From the NCBI RefSeq assembly GCF_009708175.1, contig NZ_WMBB01000002.1:1-64000 (forward strand): a DNA stretch of 64,000 nucleotides, in the 5' to 3' direction. Below the pieces are notes generated by a model. That model did no database searches, was not told the DNA's origin, and was given only the letters and a program-made list of their open reading frames with translations. Positions 25,059-33,004 of this stretch are shown here, piece by piece. Positions within the stretch are counted from its first letter, which is position 1. The number at the start of each line of letters is the position of its first letter. The position numbers were made by a program, and so were the translations under genes. This DNA is from Nocardia aurantiaca (GTDB lineage: Bacteria > Actinomycetota > Actinomycetes > Mycobacteriales > Mycobacteriaceae).

Positions 25059-26530
25059 CGGCCGGCCTCGCTCTGACTCAGTTGCAAGGTCGCACCCTTC
25101 AGGATCGGGCTCAACAGCAGGTATTCGGCCGCGGTGGGACGCCGGCCCAGCAGGGCGGTGATGGCGTCGTCACCGCCCAGGGCGATGTCCCCGCCGGTGG
25201 GCACCGAGCCCGGCTGGCCCGCCGGGGCGGCCGGAGCCGGGGCCGAGGGCACCAGGTTCGGGAACAGCCCCTGCAGCGGCGTACCCGCGAGCGGGTCGTC
25301 GGCCGGTTTCTGCGCGGCATCGCTCGGCTTATCGGTGGGCGTACCGGTGGTGGTGAGGCCGGGGATCAGCGGGAAGCCGGGCGGCGGCGCGGTGACCGGC
25401 AGGTCCTTGGCGGCGTCGATGGCCCTGGGGCGCATGGCTTCCGGCAGTGTGCCCGGATCCGAGGTGAGCGGGGCGGTGCCACAGCTGGGCGCGGCCAGTT
25501 CGCCGTAGCGCGGGCAGTCGTCGCGGGTGTAGGGCTTGTAGGGCGTGAAGGTGATGCCCATGTTCCACACCATCTGGTTCTGCGGACCCCAGTGGAACGT
25601 GGACGCCAGCTTGCGCACCGAGGTGTTCAGGTTCGCGATGGCCTGCGGGATCGCGTCCGGATTGTCCGCCAGCGCACCGAACAGGGCGCTGGTGCCGGTG
25701 GTGACGTCCTTGCCGACATTGGGGTTGCGGGCGAACAGGCCGTTCACCTTGTCGATGGTGCTCGCGCTGCCGGAGAGGAGGGCGGTCAGCTCGGCCCGGC
25801 GGTCGGAGATGGTCTGCGCGGTCTTGACCGAATCCCGCAGCACGCCCATGAGTTCCGGCGCGGACTGGTTGAGCGCGTGGAAGGACGCGGAGAAGTCGTC
25901 GAGGAAGCCGCTGACATTCGGGACCGAACCACGCACCTGCTCGAGCCAGCGGTCCACGCGCTCGATGGTGGAGCCGGGCATGCGGCCGCTGCCGTCGAGG
26001 GCGTAGGACAGCGTGCCCAGCACCCGGCCGAGCTGCACCGCGTCGATCTTGCCGAGGATGTCGCGAACCTTGGTGAGGGTGTCCTGCAGGGCGATGGTGC
26101 CCTTGGAGGTGTCCTCGGCGATCTGCGAGCCTTCCTTCAGGTGCGTGGAATCCGGTCCGTTGTAGACGAGTTCGACAGAGGTGACGGCGAACAGGTTGGA
26201 GGGCACCACGCGCGCGGTGACATTGGCCGGGATGCCGTCGGTGTACTCGGGCTTCATCTCGATGTGCACCTCCTGCTTCTCGCCCTTGGCCGCGACCGAC
26301 ACATCCTTGACCGCGCCGACCAGCACGCCGCGGAACTTCACGTCCGCGTTGGCCGGCAGGCCGTCACCGGTGGTGGTGAGATTCGCGGTGACATTGACCT
26401 TTTCGACGAAGTAGCCGCGGTACCGCGCGAGCAGGAAGCCCAGCACGACCGCGATGACGGTGAGGCCGCAGACCCCGGCGATGAGCAACTGCCGCATCGT
26501 CGGTCCGCGCCCGCTCGGATCGATGATCAT
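25055..26530 (-). CDS. mceA: Mce-family protein A
   Basis: The first and largest Mce subunit, 491 residues. The anchor (LLIAGVCGLTVIAVVLGFLLARY) is followed by the MCE domain (EKVNVTANLTTTGDGLPANADVKFRG) and the A-subunit signature VPSNLFAVTSVELVYNG. The C-terminal third is Pro/Ala/Gly-rich. This subunit in mycobacteria defines which lipid the complex handles. A KstR-like operator upstream of the operon suggests sterol (inference). It starts 12 bp after yrbEB. Confidence 0.92.
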   Translation of the reverse strand: MIIDPSGRGPTMRQLLIAGVCGLTVIAVVLGFLLARYRGYFVEKVNVTANLTTTGDGLPANADVKFRGVLVGAVKDVSVAAKGEKQEVHIEMKPEYTDGIPANVTARVVPSNLFAVTSVELVYNGPDSTHLKEGSQIAEDTSKGTIALQDTLTKVRDILGKIDAVQLGRVLGTLSYALDGSGRMPGSTIERVDRWLEQVRGSVPNVSGFLDDFSASFHALNQSAPELMGVLRDSVKTAQTISDRRAELTALLSGSASTIDKVNGLFARNPNVGKDVTTGTSALFGALADNPDAIPQAIANLNTSVRKLASTFHWGPQNQMVWNMGITFTPYKPYTRDDCPRYGELAAPSCGTAPLTSDPGTLPEAMRPRAIDAAKDLPVTAPPPGFPLIPGLTTTGTPTDKPSDAAQKPADDPLAGTPLQGLFPNLVPSAPAPAAPAGQPGSVPTGGDIALGGDDAITALLGRRPTAAEYLLLSPILKGATLQLSQSEAGR

Positions 26531-26542
26531 CGTGTGCGCCCC

Positions 26543-27406
26543 CTATCCCGAGATCCGGATGCCGGGGTTCACGCCCCAGATCGCCAAAGTCATGAACAGG
26601 TCGGCGAAGACGACCGCGATGATGCAGAGCTTGATCGCGCGACCGGCCGCCACACCCACGCCCTCCGGGCCGCCCGAGGCGAAAAACCCGTAGTAGCACT
26701 GGATGAACGTGGTGATCGCGACGAAGAGGATCGCCTTCAGCAGTGAATACAGCACATCGTGCGGCACCAGGAACTGATAGAAGTAGTGCTGGAAGGTGCC
26801 TGTCGCGGTGCCGCCGATCAGGGACACGGTCAGCGAGCAGGAGATGTAGGCCAGCGGCAGCGCCAGGCAGTAGAGCGGCACGATGGCGACCATGGCCGCG
26901 ATCATGCGGGTGCTGACCAGGTACGGAAGCGGCCGGATGGCAACCGATTCCAGCGCGTCGATCTCCTCGGAGATGCGCATGGCGCCCAGCTGCGCGGTGA
27001 ATCGGCAGCCGGCCTGCGCCGCGAAGGCGACCGTGGCCAGCATGGGCCCGAGCTCACGTGTGGTGGCGAAGGCCGAGATGGCGCCGGTGAGCGGGCTCAG
27101 GCCGAGCAGGTTGAGCGAGACGTAACCCTGGATGGCGACGGTCATGCCGCCGAACGCCGACAGGATCAGCACCACGCCGATGGTGCCGCCACCGACGATG
27201 AGATTGCCGTTGCCCCAGGTGACGTCGGACAGCAGCCGCCAGACCTCTTTGGGGTAGTGCTTGAACGCCATCGGCATGGAGCCGATCGAGCGCAGGAAGA
27301 AGAAGACCTGGTGGCCGATGCGCGCCAGCCAGTCGCGCGGCGAACTCGCCGCGGTCTTGATGCGTTTGAACGGCCGCAGCAGCGGCGGTACGTACGTTGC
27401 TGACAC
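26543..27406 (-). CDS. yrbEB: YrbE-type permease B of the Mce importer
   Basis: An inner-membrane permease of 287 residues of the MlaE/YrbE family. Five or six helices are visible, with the conserved EQ-loop region reading RISEEIDALESVAIRPLPYLVSTR and GATRELGP-like TTRELGPML before it. It pairs with YrbEA under an ATPase encoded elsewhere (MceG/Mkl in mycobacteria). A GTG start at 27406 follows the yrbEA stop by 3 bp. Confidence 0.92.
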   Translation of the reverse strand: MSATYVPPLLRPFKRIKTAASSPRDWLARIGHQVFFFLRSIGSMPMAFKHYPKEVWRLLSDVTWGNGNLIVGGGTIGVVLILSAFGGMTVAIQGYVSLNLLGLSPLTGAISAFATTRELGPMLATVAFAAQAGCRFTAQLGAMRISEEIDALESVAIRPLPYLVSTRMIAAMVAIVPLYCLALPLAYISCSLTVSLIGGTATGTFQHYFYQFLVPHDVLYSLLKAILFVAITTFIQCYYGFFASGGPEGVGVAAGRAIKLCIIAVVFADLFMTLAIWGVNPGIRISG

Positions 27407-27409
27407 TGC

Positions 27410-28282
27410 TCAGACCATCTGTGGGGGGAACAGGGAGTTGTAGATCTGCGTGATGATCAGGTTGACGCCGAAGAGCATGACGGCGGACATGACGACGGCG
27501 GTGTTCACCGCGTTGGCGACACCACCCGGGCCGCCCTTGGCGTTCAGGCCGGAGTCGCAGGCGATGATGGCGGCGAGCAGGCCGAAGATGAGCGACTTCA
27601 GTAGCGCCGCAATCAGATCCCCGGTGACCGCGAACGACGAGAAGGTGCCGATATAGGAGCCCGGCGTGCCGTTCTGGACGAAGATATTGAAGACGTAGCC
27701 GGTGAGGAAGCCGACGAAAACCACGAAACCGCAGAGCAGTACGGAGACCAGCATGGCCGCGCCGAGGCGCGGCGCGACCAGGCGGCGCATGGGGTCGACG
27801 CCCATCACCCTCATGGCGTCGATCTCCTCGCGGATGGTGCGGGAGCCGAGGTCGGCGCAGATGGCCGAGCCGACCGCACCGGCGATCATGAGCGAGGTGA
27901 CCAGGGGTGCGCCCTGTTGAATGATGCCGAGGCCGTTGGCCGCGCCGATGAACGAGGTGGCGCCGACCTGACCGGCGACCGAGCCGACCTGAATGGAGAC
28001 GATGACGCCGATCGGAATGGCGACCAGCAGGGTGGGGGCGGCGGCGACATTCGCCATGAACGCGCACTGCCGGACGAACTCACCGTAAGGGAAGCGGCGG
28101 CGGAAGATCGCGATGAAAAGCTCGGCGACCGCGGCCATACCCATGGTCATCATGCGGCCGCCGGTTTCCAGCGACCGTTTCGGATGATCCTGCCAGTACG
28201 CCTTGGCCCAATCCACGGCCGCATTCATCCGTGTCGCCGACGGTGGACTCCCCTGGTCCCCCGGGCCCTTGGTCAACTGCAC
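27410..28282 (-). CDS. yrbEA: YrbE-type permease A of the Mce importer (first gene of the operon)
   Basis: An inner-membrane permease of 290 residues of the MlaE/YrbE family. The conserved loop reads TIREEIDAMRVMGVDPMRRLVAPR. The N-terminal 45 residues are cytoplasmic. The GTG at 28282 follows GAGAGGGG on the coding strand. It is the first gene of a nine-gene unit running to the Mam gene at 18610. A KstR-type operator lies 187 bp upstream of this start. No ATPase gene is present in the operon, as usual for Mce systems. Confidence 0.92.
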   Translation of the reverse strand: MQLTKGPGDQGSPPSATRMNAAVDWAKAYWQDHPKRSLETGGRMMTMGMAAVAELFIAIFRRRFPYGEFVRQCAFMANVAAAPTLLVAIPIGVIVSIQVGSVAGQVGATSFIGAANGLGIIQQGAPLVTSLMIAGAVGSAICADLGSRTIREEIDAMRVMGVDPMRRLVAPRLGAAMLVSVLLCGFVVFVGFLTGYVFNIFVQNGTPGSYIGTFSSFAVTGDLIAALLKSLIFGLLAAIIACDSGLNAKGGPGGVANAVNTAVVMSAVMLFGVNLIITQIYNSLFPPQMV

Positions 28283-28725
28283 TGACTACCCCTCTCGACG
28301 CCGGGGTTACCCGCCTCCGGCGACTGTTTGCTTGACGCACCCTACTACGGAGTTAGGAAAAACACATCACCGATTGTGGTTCCGGTCATAGAGCCCGATC
28401 ACATTCGTTGTATTGCTGTGAACAGCCACATCAGAGTTGGTTTACAGGCCAAAGAACCTGGCAGTCATCTAGAACTTGTTCTAGTTTTCGACTAACCCGT
28501 AGATTCGAACGCATACCGGGGCAACAATTTGTAGGACTAAATTTATCGGAATTCGATAGCTATTACGCATTGTCCCGATATCTCCATCCAACTAGGTTTC
28601 TGCCCGAAACCCGGCAGGACACGGCTCGGCAACATGTGGCAGGACAAGAGGCAACCCGGCTCGAATACTGACAGGATGAGTAACCGCAGGTTGAGACTCG
28701 TGCGGCTTCCGACGTTTGGAGGGAC
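28283..28725. promoter_or_regulatory. AT-rich divergent regulatory region between yrbEA and the protease gene
   Basis: The 443 bp contain no gene. The stretch from about 28330 to 28600 is noticeably richer in A and T than the surrounding genes, as expected for promoters read in both directions. The one clear site is the KstR-like operator at 28469-28484. A purine-rich GGAGGG just before 28726 serves the protease gene. Confidence 0.6.
28469..28484. promoter_or_regulatory. KstR-type operator upstream of the mce operon
   Basis: CTAGAACTTGTTCTAG has two perfect 7-bp arms around TT. Its core (28470-28483) matches the published KstR consensus TnnAACnnGTTnnA at every fixed position. KstR is the TetR-type repressor of cholesterol catabolism in mycobacteria and rhodococci and controls mce4 there. 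The site lies 187 bp before yrbEA and 242 bp before the divergent protease, so either could be the target; the importer is favoured. Confidence 0.75.
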
Positions 28726-29391
28726 ATGATCAACAAACTCGCCGGGATGACCGGCGCACTCGCCGTGGCCCTGAGCACCGCGCTGCTCGGCGGCGGAGCC
28801 GCTCACGCCGATGCCGCACCCGCCGTCATCGGCGGCGGCTCCGGAATCATCATCGATGATCAGTTCGAGTGCACGGTGACCACCATCGGTCACGACGGTT
28901 CCGGCCAGCTTGTCGGCCTCACCGCCGGGCACTGCGGCGACGCCGGGGCTCGGGTCTGGGCCGAGAAGGACCGCGCCGCAGGGCAGATCGGTCAGTTCAT
29001 CTACTCCAACCACGACCTCGACTACGCCGTCATCCAGTTCGATCCGGGCCGCGTCATCCCGGTCAACCGCGTCGGCAATGTCACCATCACCGGCATCGGT
29101 GGCCCGCCGGGATTCCCCATGATCGTCTGCAAGGAGGGCCGGACCACCGGCAACACCTGCGGCATCTCCTGGGGCGACGTCTTCGACACCAACGTCGAGA
29201 CCTGGAGCCAGATGTGCGTCGTGGAGGGCGATTCCGGCGCGCCGGTCGTGGTCGGCACCACCCTGGTCGGCATGGTGAACGCCTACCTGGCGGTGGCCTG
29301 CTTCGGCCCGGAGGTGGGCACCAACATGAGTTCGATCATGAACGACCTCAATGGCCGGGGCGGCGCCGGTTCGGGCTACGTGCCGATCTGA
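28726..29391 (+). CDS. Secreted trypsin-fold serine protease
   Basis: An exported S1-type protease of 221 residues. The signal peptide ends near AHA (residues 1-27). The catalytic triad is visible: His69 in TAGHC, Asp99 in LDYAVI and Ser170 in EGDSGAP. Paired cysteines (49/70, 135/145, 164/192) would form the usual disulfides. It is short for the family and has no obvious propeptide domain, resembling small mycobacterial secreted proteases. The ATG at 28726 follows GGAGGG. A terminator follows. Confidence 0.9.
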   Translation: MINKLAGMTGALAVALSTALLGGGAAHADAAPAVIGGGSGIIIDDQFECTVTTIGHDGSGQLVGLTAGHCGDAGARVWAEKDRAAGQIGQFIYSNHDLDYAVIQFDPGRVIPVNRVGNVTITGIGGPPGFPMIVCKEGRTTGNTCGISWGDVFDTNVETWSQMCVVEGDSGAPVVVGTTLVGMVNAYLAVACFGPEVGTNMSSIMNDLNGRGGAGSGYVPI

Positions 29392-29404
29392 TTCGCGAGA
29401 TGGC

Positions 29405-29443
29405 GAAGGAGACGGTGATCGGATCACCGTTTCCTTCTCATTG
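29405..29443. terminator. Hairpin terminator after the protease gene
   Basis: GAAGGA (29405-29410) pairs with TCCTTC (29432-29437) outside a near-perfect inner stem ACGGTGATC/GATCACCGT. It lies between convergent genes and could serve both. Confidence 0.7.
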
Positions 29444-29454
29444 AGGATGTTGGC

Positions 29455-30084
29455 CTAGTTGAGGGTTTTGACGCAGACCACGAAGTTGCGTTCGTCGTAG
29501 ACATACCCCTGGTCGCCGTCCGGGCAGTCGTCGACGCTGCGACTGCTCTGCACGATCGACACCACTTTCACGCCCTCGGTGGCCGTGGTGCTGGTGCAGG
29601 GGATGCGGTGCGCGGCGTCATTGCCGACGTCCATGCAGTCGCCGACCACCCAGTCGATGGTCAGGCACAGGGCACCGGTCTCCATCCCATTGAGGGTTTC
29701 GTAGTAGACCTGGTCGGAGTCCTTGCCGCACTGGGCGTTTTTCGGGGCCTTGCCGGTCACCTTGTAATTGGAGTCCCGGCTGCCGCAGACGGCCTTCTCG
29801 ATGCTGGCGTTGTCGGTAGTGCCGCCGAGTTTCACGCAGTCGCCGATCGAGGCCTGGAAGTCGGTGTTGCCGCCGCGGTCGGCGCGCGGGGTGGTGGTGG
29901 GCAGGCCCGAGCCCGGCTTGCCCGACGGTTTGCCGGGGGTGGTGATCGGGGCTTTGGTCGGGAGCACGATGTCGCCGGGGGCTGCCTCGGGATGGCCGGC
30001 GACGGTGGTCCCGCAGCCGGCGAGCAGCAGGGCGGCGGAGATCGCGGGCAGGGCGATCCGGGCGGAAGGCTGCTGACGCAACAC
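29455..30084 (-). CDS. Exported lipoprotein, LppU-like
   Basis: A 209-residue lipoprotein. The signal ends with the lipobox LLLAGC. A Pro/Thr/Gly-rich linker (PGKPSGKPGSG...) spaces the domain from the membrane. The folded part contains two similar modules, each starting with a GDC motif (IGDCVKLGG and VGDCMDVGN) and closing with cysteine pairs. This pattern occurs in actinobacterial LppU-type lipoproteins of unknown role. It is convergent with the protease gene and divergent from the P450 gene. Confidence 0.8.
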   Translation of the reverse strand: MLRQQPSARIALPAISAALLLAGCGTTVAGHPEAAPGDIVLPTKAPITTPGKPSGKPGSGLPTTTPRADRGGNTDFQASIGDCVKLGGTTDNASIEKAVCGSRDSNYKVTGKAPKNAQCGKDSDQVYYETLNGMETGALCLTIDWVVGDCMDVGNDAAHRIPCTSTTATEGVKVVSIVQSSRSVDDCPDGDQGYVYDERNFVVCVKTLN

Positions 30085-30194
30085 GGGCGGGTCCTATATT
30101 TCGAAACAAACAGATTTGACTTCTGTGCCCATGCATACACCACGGGCACCCGGAAGATCGAACCGAGGCGGCGAACCATTTCGTATAGGAGGCC

Positions 30195-31493
30195 ATGAGC
30201 ACCGACATCCTGGAGTGGTACGTCACCTGGCGGCGCAGGCGGGACGGCGACCCCTTCCGGGTGCGCATGCCCACCCTCGGATCAGTGCTCTTCACCGGCA
30301 CCTCGGAGGGGGCGCGCGAACTGTTCCGGGCCCCGGTGGATCTGCTGGAACCGCCGCTGCCCAATCCCATCGAGCCCATGGTGGGCGCGGCCTCGCTCAT
30401 CCTGGCCCGGGACGGGCGGCACCGGCGGGAGCGGGCCTTGCTCGCGCCCGCCTTCCACCGCAATCGAATCAGCGTCTACGGCACGACGATTCGCGACGCG
30501 GCGCGGGCGGAACTGAACGGGGATCGCACCGGGAACCCATGGCGGCCGGGCACCCGGGTCGATGCGCGGGCCGCGGCGCGGGCCCTGACGCTGCGGGTGA
30601 TCCTGGCGGCGGTGTTCGGCATCGACGAACCGGTGCGACGGGCCGAATATACCTCTGTCACCACGGAATTCCTGGAATCGTTCGGGACCGTGCTATTTCT
30701 GCTACCGGGCCTGCGGCGCAATCTTCTCGGATTGTCGGGCTGGGAGCGGTTCAGCGCCGCGCGGGATCGGCTGGACGAGCTCATCGACGCCGAGCTGGTG
30801 CGGCGGCGCGCGGACGGGGGCGGCGGCACGGATCTGCTGGCGCTGCTGCTGGAGACCCGCTACGAGGACGGCGCCGCCATCACCGACACCGATCTGCGCG
30901 AGCAATTGCGCACTCTGCTGGTGGCGGGGCACGAAACCACCGCGACCGCGCTGGTGTGGGCGCTGTACCGGCTACACCGGGAACCGGCCGTGCTGGCCCG
31001 GCTGCGCGACGAATTGGCTTCCGCCGGAACCGATCCCGATCCGGCCGAGCTGGTGAAGCTGCCGTATCTGGACGCGGTGTGTCAGGAGACGCTGCGGCTG
31101 CATCCTCCGGTTCCGATCGTATTGCGCAGGCTCACGGGCGATTTCACGCTGCGCGGGGTCTCGCTGCCGGCGGGTGACACCATGGGGATCGCGGTGCAGC
31201 TGCTGCACACCGATTCCGCGGTGTGGCCGCAGCCGCGGCGGTTCCGGCCCGAGCGGTTTCTGGAACGCCACTACAGCCCGTTCGAGTTCGCGCCGTTCGG
31301 TGGCGGGCACCGGCGGTGCGTCGGTGCGGCGCTGGCGGAGTATGAACTTCGGATTGTGCTGGCTACTGTATTGACCGACGTGCGGCTGCGGCTGTCACCG
31401 CGCTTCGCGCGCGGGCCCGCGCCGGTGTCGGTGCCGCACACCATCACGGTCGGACCCCGGACGGCCATCACCTTCGATGTGGTCGGGCACTGA
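30195..31493 (+). CDS. Cytochrome P450
   Basis: A heme monooxygenase of 432 residues. The I-helix oxygen-binding motif AGHETT is at 244-249, the ExxR pair is E298/R301 (ETLR), and the heme ligand is Cys375 in FGGGHRRCVG. The K-helix and PERF (350-355, RPERF) motifs are intact. Sequence style (FRAPVDLLEPPLPNPIEPMVG near the N-terminus) resembles the CYP110/CYP135-138-like group, which act on lipids or terpenes in relatives. No ferredoxin or reductase gene is adjacent. The substrate is unknown. A regulatory link to the sterol importer 2 kb away was considered, but no KstR site is seen in its promoter. Confidence 0.93.
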   Translation: MSTDILEWYVTWRRRRDGDPFRVRMPTLGSVLFTGTSEGARELFRAPVDLLEPPLPNPIEPMVGAASLILARDGRHRRERALLAPAFHRNRISVYGTTIRDAARAELNGDRTGNPWRPGTRVDARAAARALTLRVILAAVFGIDEPVRRAEYTSVTTEFLESFGTVLFLLPGLRRNLLGLSGWERFSAARDRLDELIDAELVRRRADGGGGTDLLALLLETRYEDGAAITDTDLREQLRTLLVAGHETTATALVWALYRLHREPAVLARLRDELASAGTDPDPAELVKLPYLDAVCQETLRLHPPVPIVLRRLTGDFTLRGVSLPAGDTMGIAVQLLHTDSAVWPQPRRFRPERFLERHYSPFEFAPFGGGHRRCVGAALAEYELRIVLATVLTDVRLRLSPRFARGPAPVSVPHTITVGPRTAITFDVVGH

Positions 31494-31679
31494 AGCCGTC
31501 AGTGATTTCGATCACAAGCATGTTTCAGGAAGTGATGACTCCGAAAGTGGCCACGCCGGTGTCACTTTCGAGGGAATCGCCGATGCCATCGGCACATTTG
31601 CGCCAGTCGAGCAACAGACCCGCAGCCCCGTGACGGCATACACACCGATTAGTCGGTATGCATAACTGGCAGAAGCCAA
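31494..31679. other. Intergenic DNA between the P450 gene and the leader promoter
   Basis: No gene is seen. It holds small inverted repeats, for example ACCGA/TCGGT near 31655, and GCCAATTGGC spanning the start of the predicted promoter. Together with the promoter and leader element it makes up a 371-bp gap. Confidence 0.5.
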
Positions 31680-31708
31680 TTGGCTTGCCGGACGGCGCCA
31701 TGTAGTAA
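31680..31708 (+). promoter_or_regulatory. Predicted promoter of the L,D-transpeptidase leader
   Basis: TTGGCT (31680-31685) and TAGTAA (31703-31708) are separated by 17 bp. The expected transcription start, about 7 bp further, coincides with the first conserved bases of the leader element (GCGACAAC at 31716). Confidence 0.5.
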
Positions 31709-31713
31709 TGGGT

Positions 31714-31848
31714 CCGCGACAACTGATTTCGTAAGCATCGGGGTAACTCGTCGGTACGTCCAAAATCGGGTTGCTCCCCAACCGCCGCCACGCGTTCCCC
31801 ACTGTCAACGGCTCTCTGCCGTGCGCCGAAGTTCCGGGGGAGGCGGCA
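31714..31848 (+). ncRNA. Structured leader-like element, copy 1 (before the L,D-transpeptidase gene)
   Basis: About 135 nt that recur at 32851-32984. Conserved blocks are GCGACAACYGATTTCG, GGTACG-N-CCA-N-AATCGG, GCTCCCCAACCGCCG, AACGGCTCTC-W-GCCGTGCG and a final GGAGGCGG. Supported helices: AACTGATT (31721-31728) with AATCGGGTT (31764-31772, one bulge and one wobble), ACGGC (31808) with GCCGT (31822), and CCGCC (31782-31786) with GGCGG (31842-31846). CTCCCC (31774-31779) can instead pair with GGGGAG (31837-31842), giving a mutually exclusive or pseudoknotted fold just before the start codon at 31865. It looks like a riboswitch; no known class was recognised. Confidence 0.6.
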
Positions 31849-31864
31849 CTGAGAGGACCAGGCC

Positions 31865-32770
31865 GTGCGCCATACCCGGTATCGGAAGACGGGACTGATC
31901 GCCATCGCCGCCGTCGCGGCGACCGGAGCAGTGGTGGCAGCACCTGCCTCAGCGACTCCGCTATGGCCGGGCGGACCGGATGTTCCGGGCGTGCCCTCGG
32001 CGGTGGTGCCGCAGCCCGAGCCGGGCTCGCTGCCCACCGACCCGAACGCCAAGGCGCCGATTCCGCCCGCCAACTTCGCGGCCCCGAACATCAGCCCCGG
32101 CGACGGGGACGTGGTCGGTGTGGCCATGCCCATCATCATCAACTTCAAGGACCCGGTGAGCGATCACGCCGCCGCTGAGAAGTCCATTCGCATCACCTCC
32201 ACCAACAAGGTGAGCGGCCACTTCTACTGGATGGGCGACAAGCAGGTGCGCTGGCGGCCCGAGGACTTCTGGCCGGCCGGCTCCAAGGTCACTGTCCAGG
32301 CGGGCGGCACCGATGTCGCCTACGACATCGGCGACGAGTTCATCACCACCGCCGACGACGCCACCCACGAGATCACCGTCACCCGCAACGGCGAGGTCGT
32401 GAAGACCATGCCGACCTCCATGGGGAAGAAGGGGCACGAGACCCCGAACGGGACCTACATCATCAGCGAGAAGAACCGCAAGATGATCATGGACTCGTCC
32501 ACCTACGGCGTGCCGGTGACCGATCCGCAGGGCTACAAGCTCGAGGTCGAATACGCCACCCGCATGTCCAATAGCGGCATCTTCGTGCACGCGGCCCCGT
32601 GGAGCGTTGCGCAGCAGGGCGTTTCGGACACCTCGCACGGTTGCCTCAATGTCTCCACCGAGGACGCCAAGTGGTTCCAGGAGAACGTGAAGAAGGGTGA
32701 CCCGGTGATCGTGAAGAACACGAACGGCGGCACCTTCAGCACGTCCGACGGCTGGGGCGACTGGAACTAG
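31865..32770 (+). CDS. L,D-transpeptidase (Ig-like plus YkuD domains)
   Basis: A secreted peptidoglycan cross-linking enzyme of 301 residues that makes 3-3 links between meso-diaminopimelate residues, targets of carbapenems. A signal peptide ends near PASA (30). A Pro-rich linker is followed by the Ig-like domain (about 78-165) and the YkuD catalytic domain. The active site is visible: His242 (FVHAAPWS), His258 and Cys260 (SHGCLN). No lipobox is present, unlike the main mycobacterial Ldt enzymes. The GTG at 31865 is preceded by GAGAGGA. Expression is probably governed by the structured element just upstream. Confidence 0.92.
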   Translation: MRHTRYRKTGLIAIAAVAATGAVVAAPASATPLWPGGPDVPGVPSAVVPQPEPGSLPTDPNAKAPIPPANFAAPNISPGDGDVVGVAMPIIINFKDPVSDHAAAEKSIRITSTNKVSGHFYWMGDKQVRWRPEDFWPAGSKVTVQAGGTDVAYDIGDEFITTADDATHEITVTRNGEVVKTMPTSMGKKGHETPNGTYIISEKNRKMIMDSSTYGVPVTDPQGYKLEVEYATRMSNSGIFVHAAPWSVAQQGVSDTSHGCLNVSTEDAKWFQENVKKGDPVIVKNTNGGTFSTSDGWGDWN

Positions 32771-32786
32771 CTCGCCCCTCCTGAAC

Positions 32787-32820
32787 TCGAAGGCCCCGCC
32801 CGAACGGGCGGGGCCTTCGA
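32787..32820 (+). terminator. Strong 15-bp hairpin terminator after the L,D-transpeptidase gene
   Basis: TCGAAGGCCCCGCCC (32787-32801) and GGGCGGGGCCTTCGA (32806-32820) are perfect complements around the loop GAAC. The T-tract is absent, but the stem is among the strongest in the window. Confidence 0.8.
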
Positions 32821-32850
32821 TGCTTGCTCGGGTGGACGTCGCGAATCTGG

Positions 32851-32984
32851 ACGCGACAACCGATTTCGCGAGTATCGGGTACCTCGCCGGGTACGACCAC
32901 AATCGGTTCGCTCCCCAACCGCCGGCCCGCAGGCGTGTCGGTGAACGGCTCTCAGCCGTGCGCAAAAGGTCCGGAGAGGCGGGT
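32851..32984 (+). ncRNA. Structured leader-like element, copy 2 (before ugpA)
   Basis: The second copy of the element at 31714-31848, with conserved loops and changed but still paired stems. AACCGATT (32858-32865) pairs perfectly with AATCGGTT (32901-32908). ACGGCT (32945-32950) pairs with AGCCGT (32954-32959). CCGCC (32919-32923) pairs with GGCGG (32978-32982). CTCCCC (32911-32916) can compete for GGAG (32973-32976). It begins 31 bp after the terminator hairpin and ends about 20 nt before the ATG at 33005, the same spacing as copy 1. Confidence 0.6.
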
Positions 32985-33004
32985 AGAGCCGTATCATTCG
33001 GCCC

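Noticed and set aside
30085..30194. KstR-like or other sterol operator before the P450 gene
   Set aside because: No TnnAACnnGTTnnA match is visible. A TTGACT stretch has no -10 at the correct distance.
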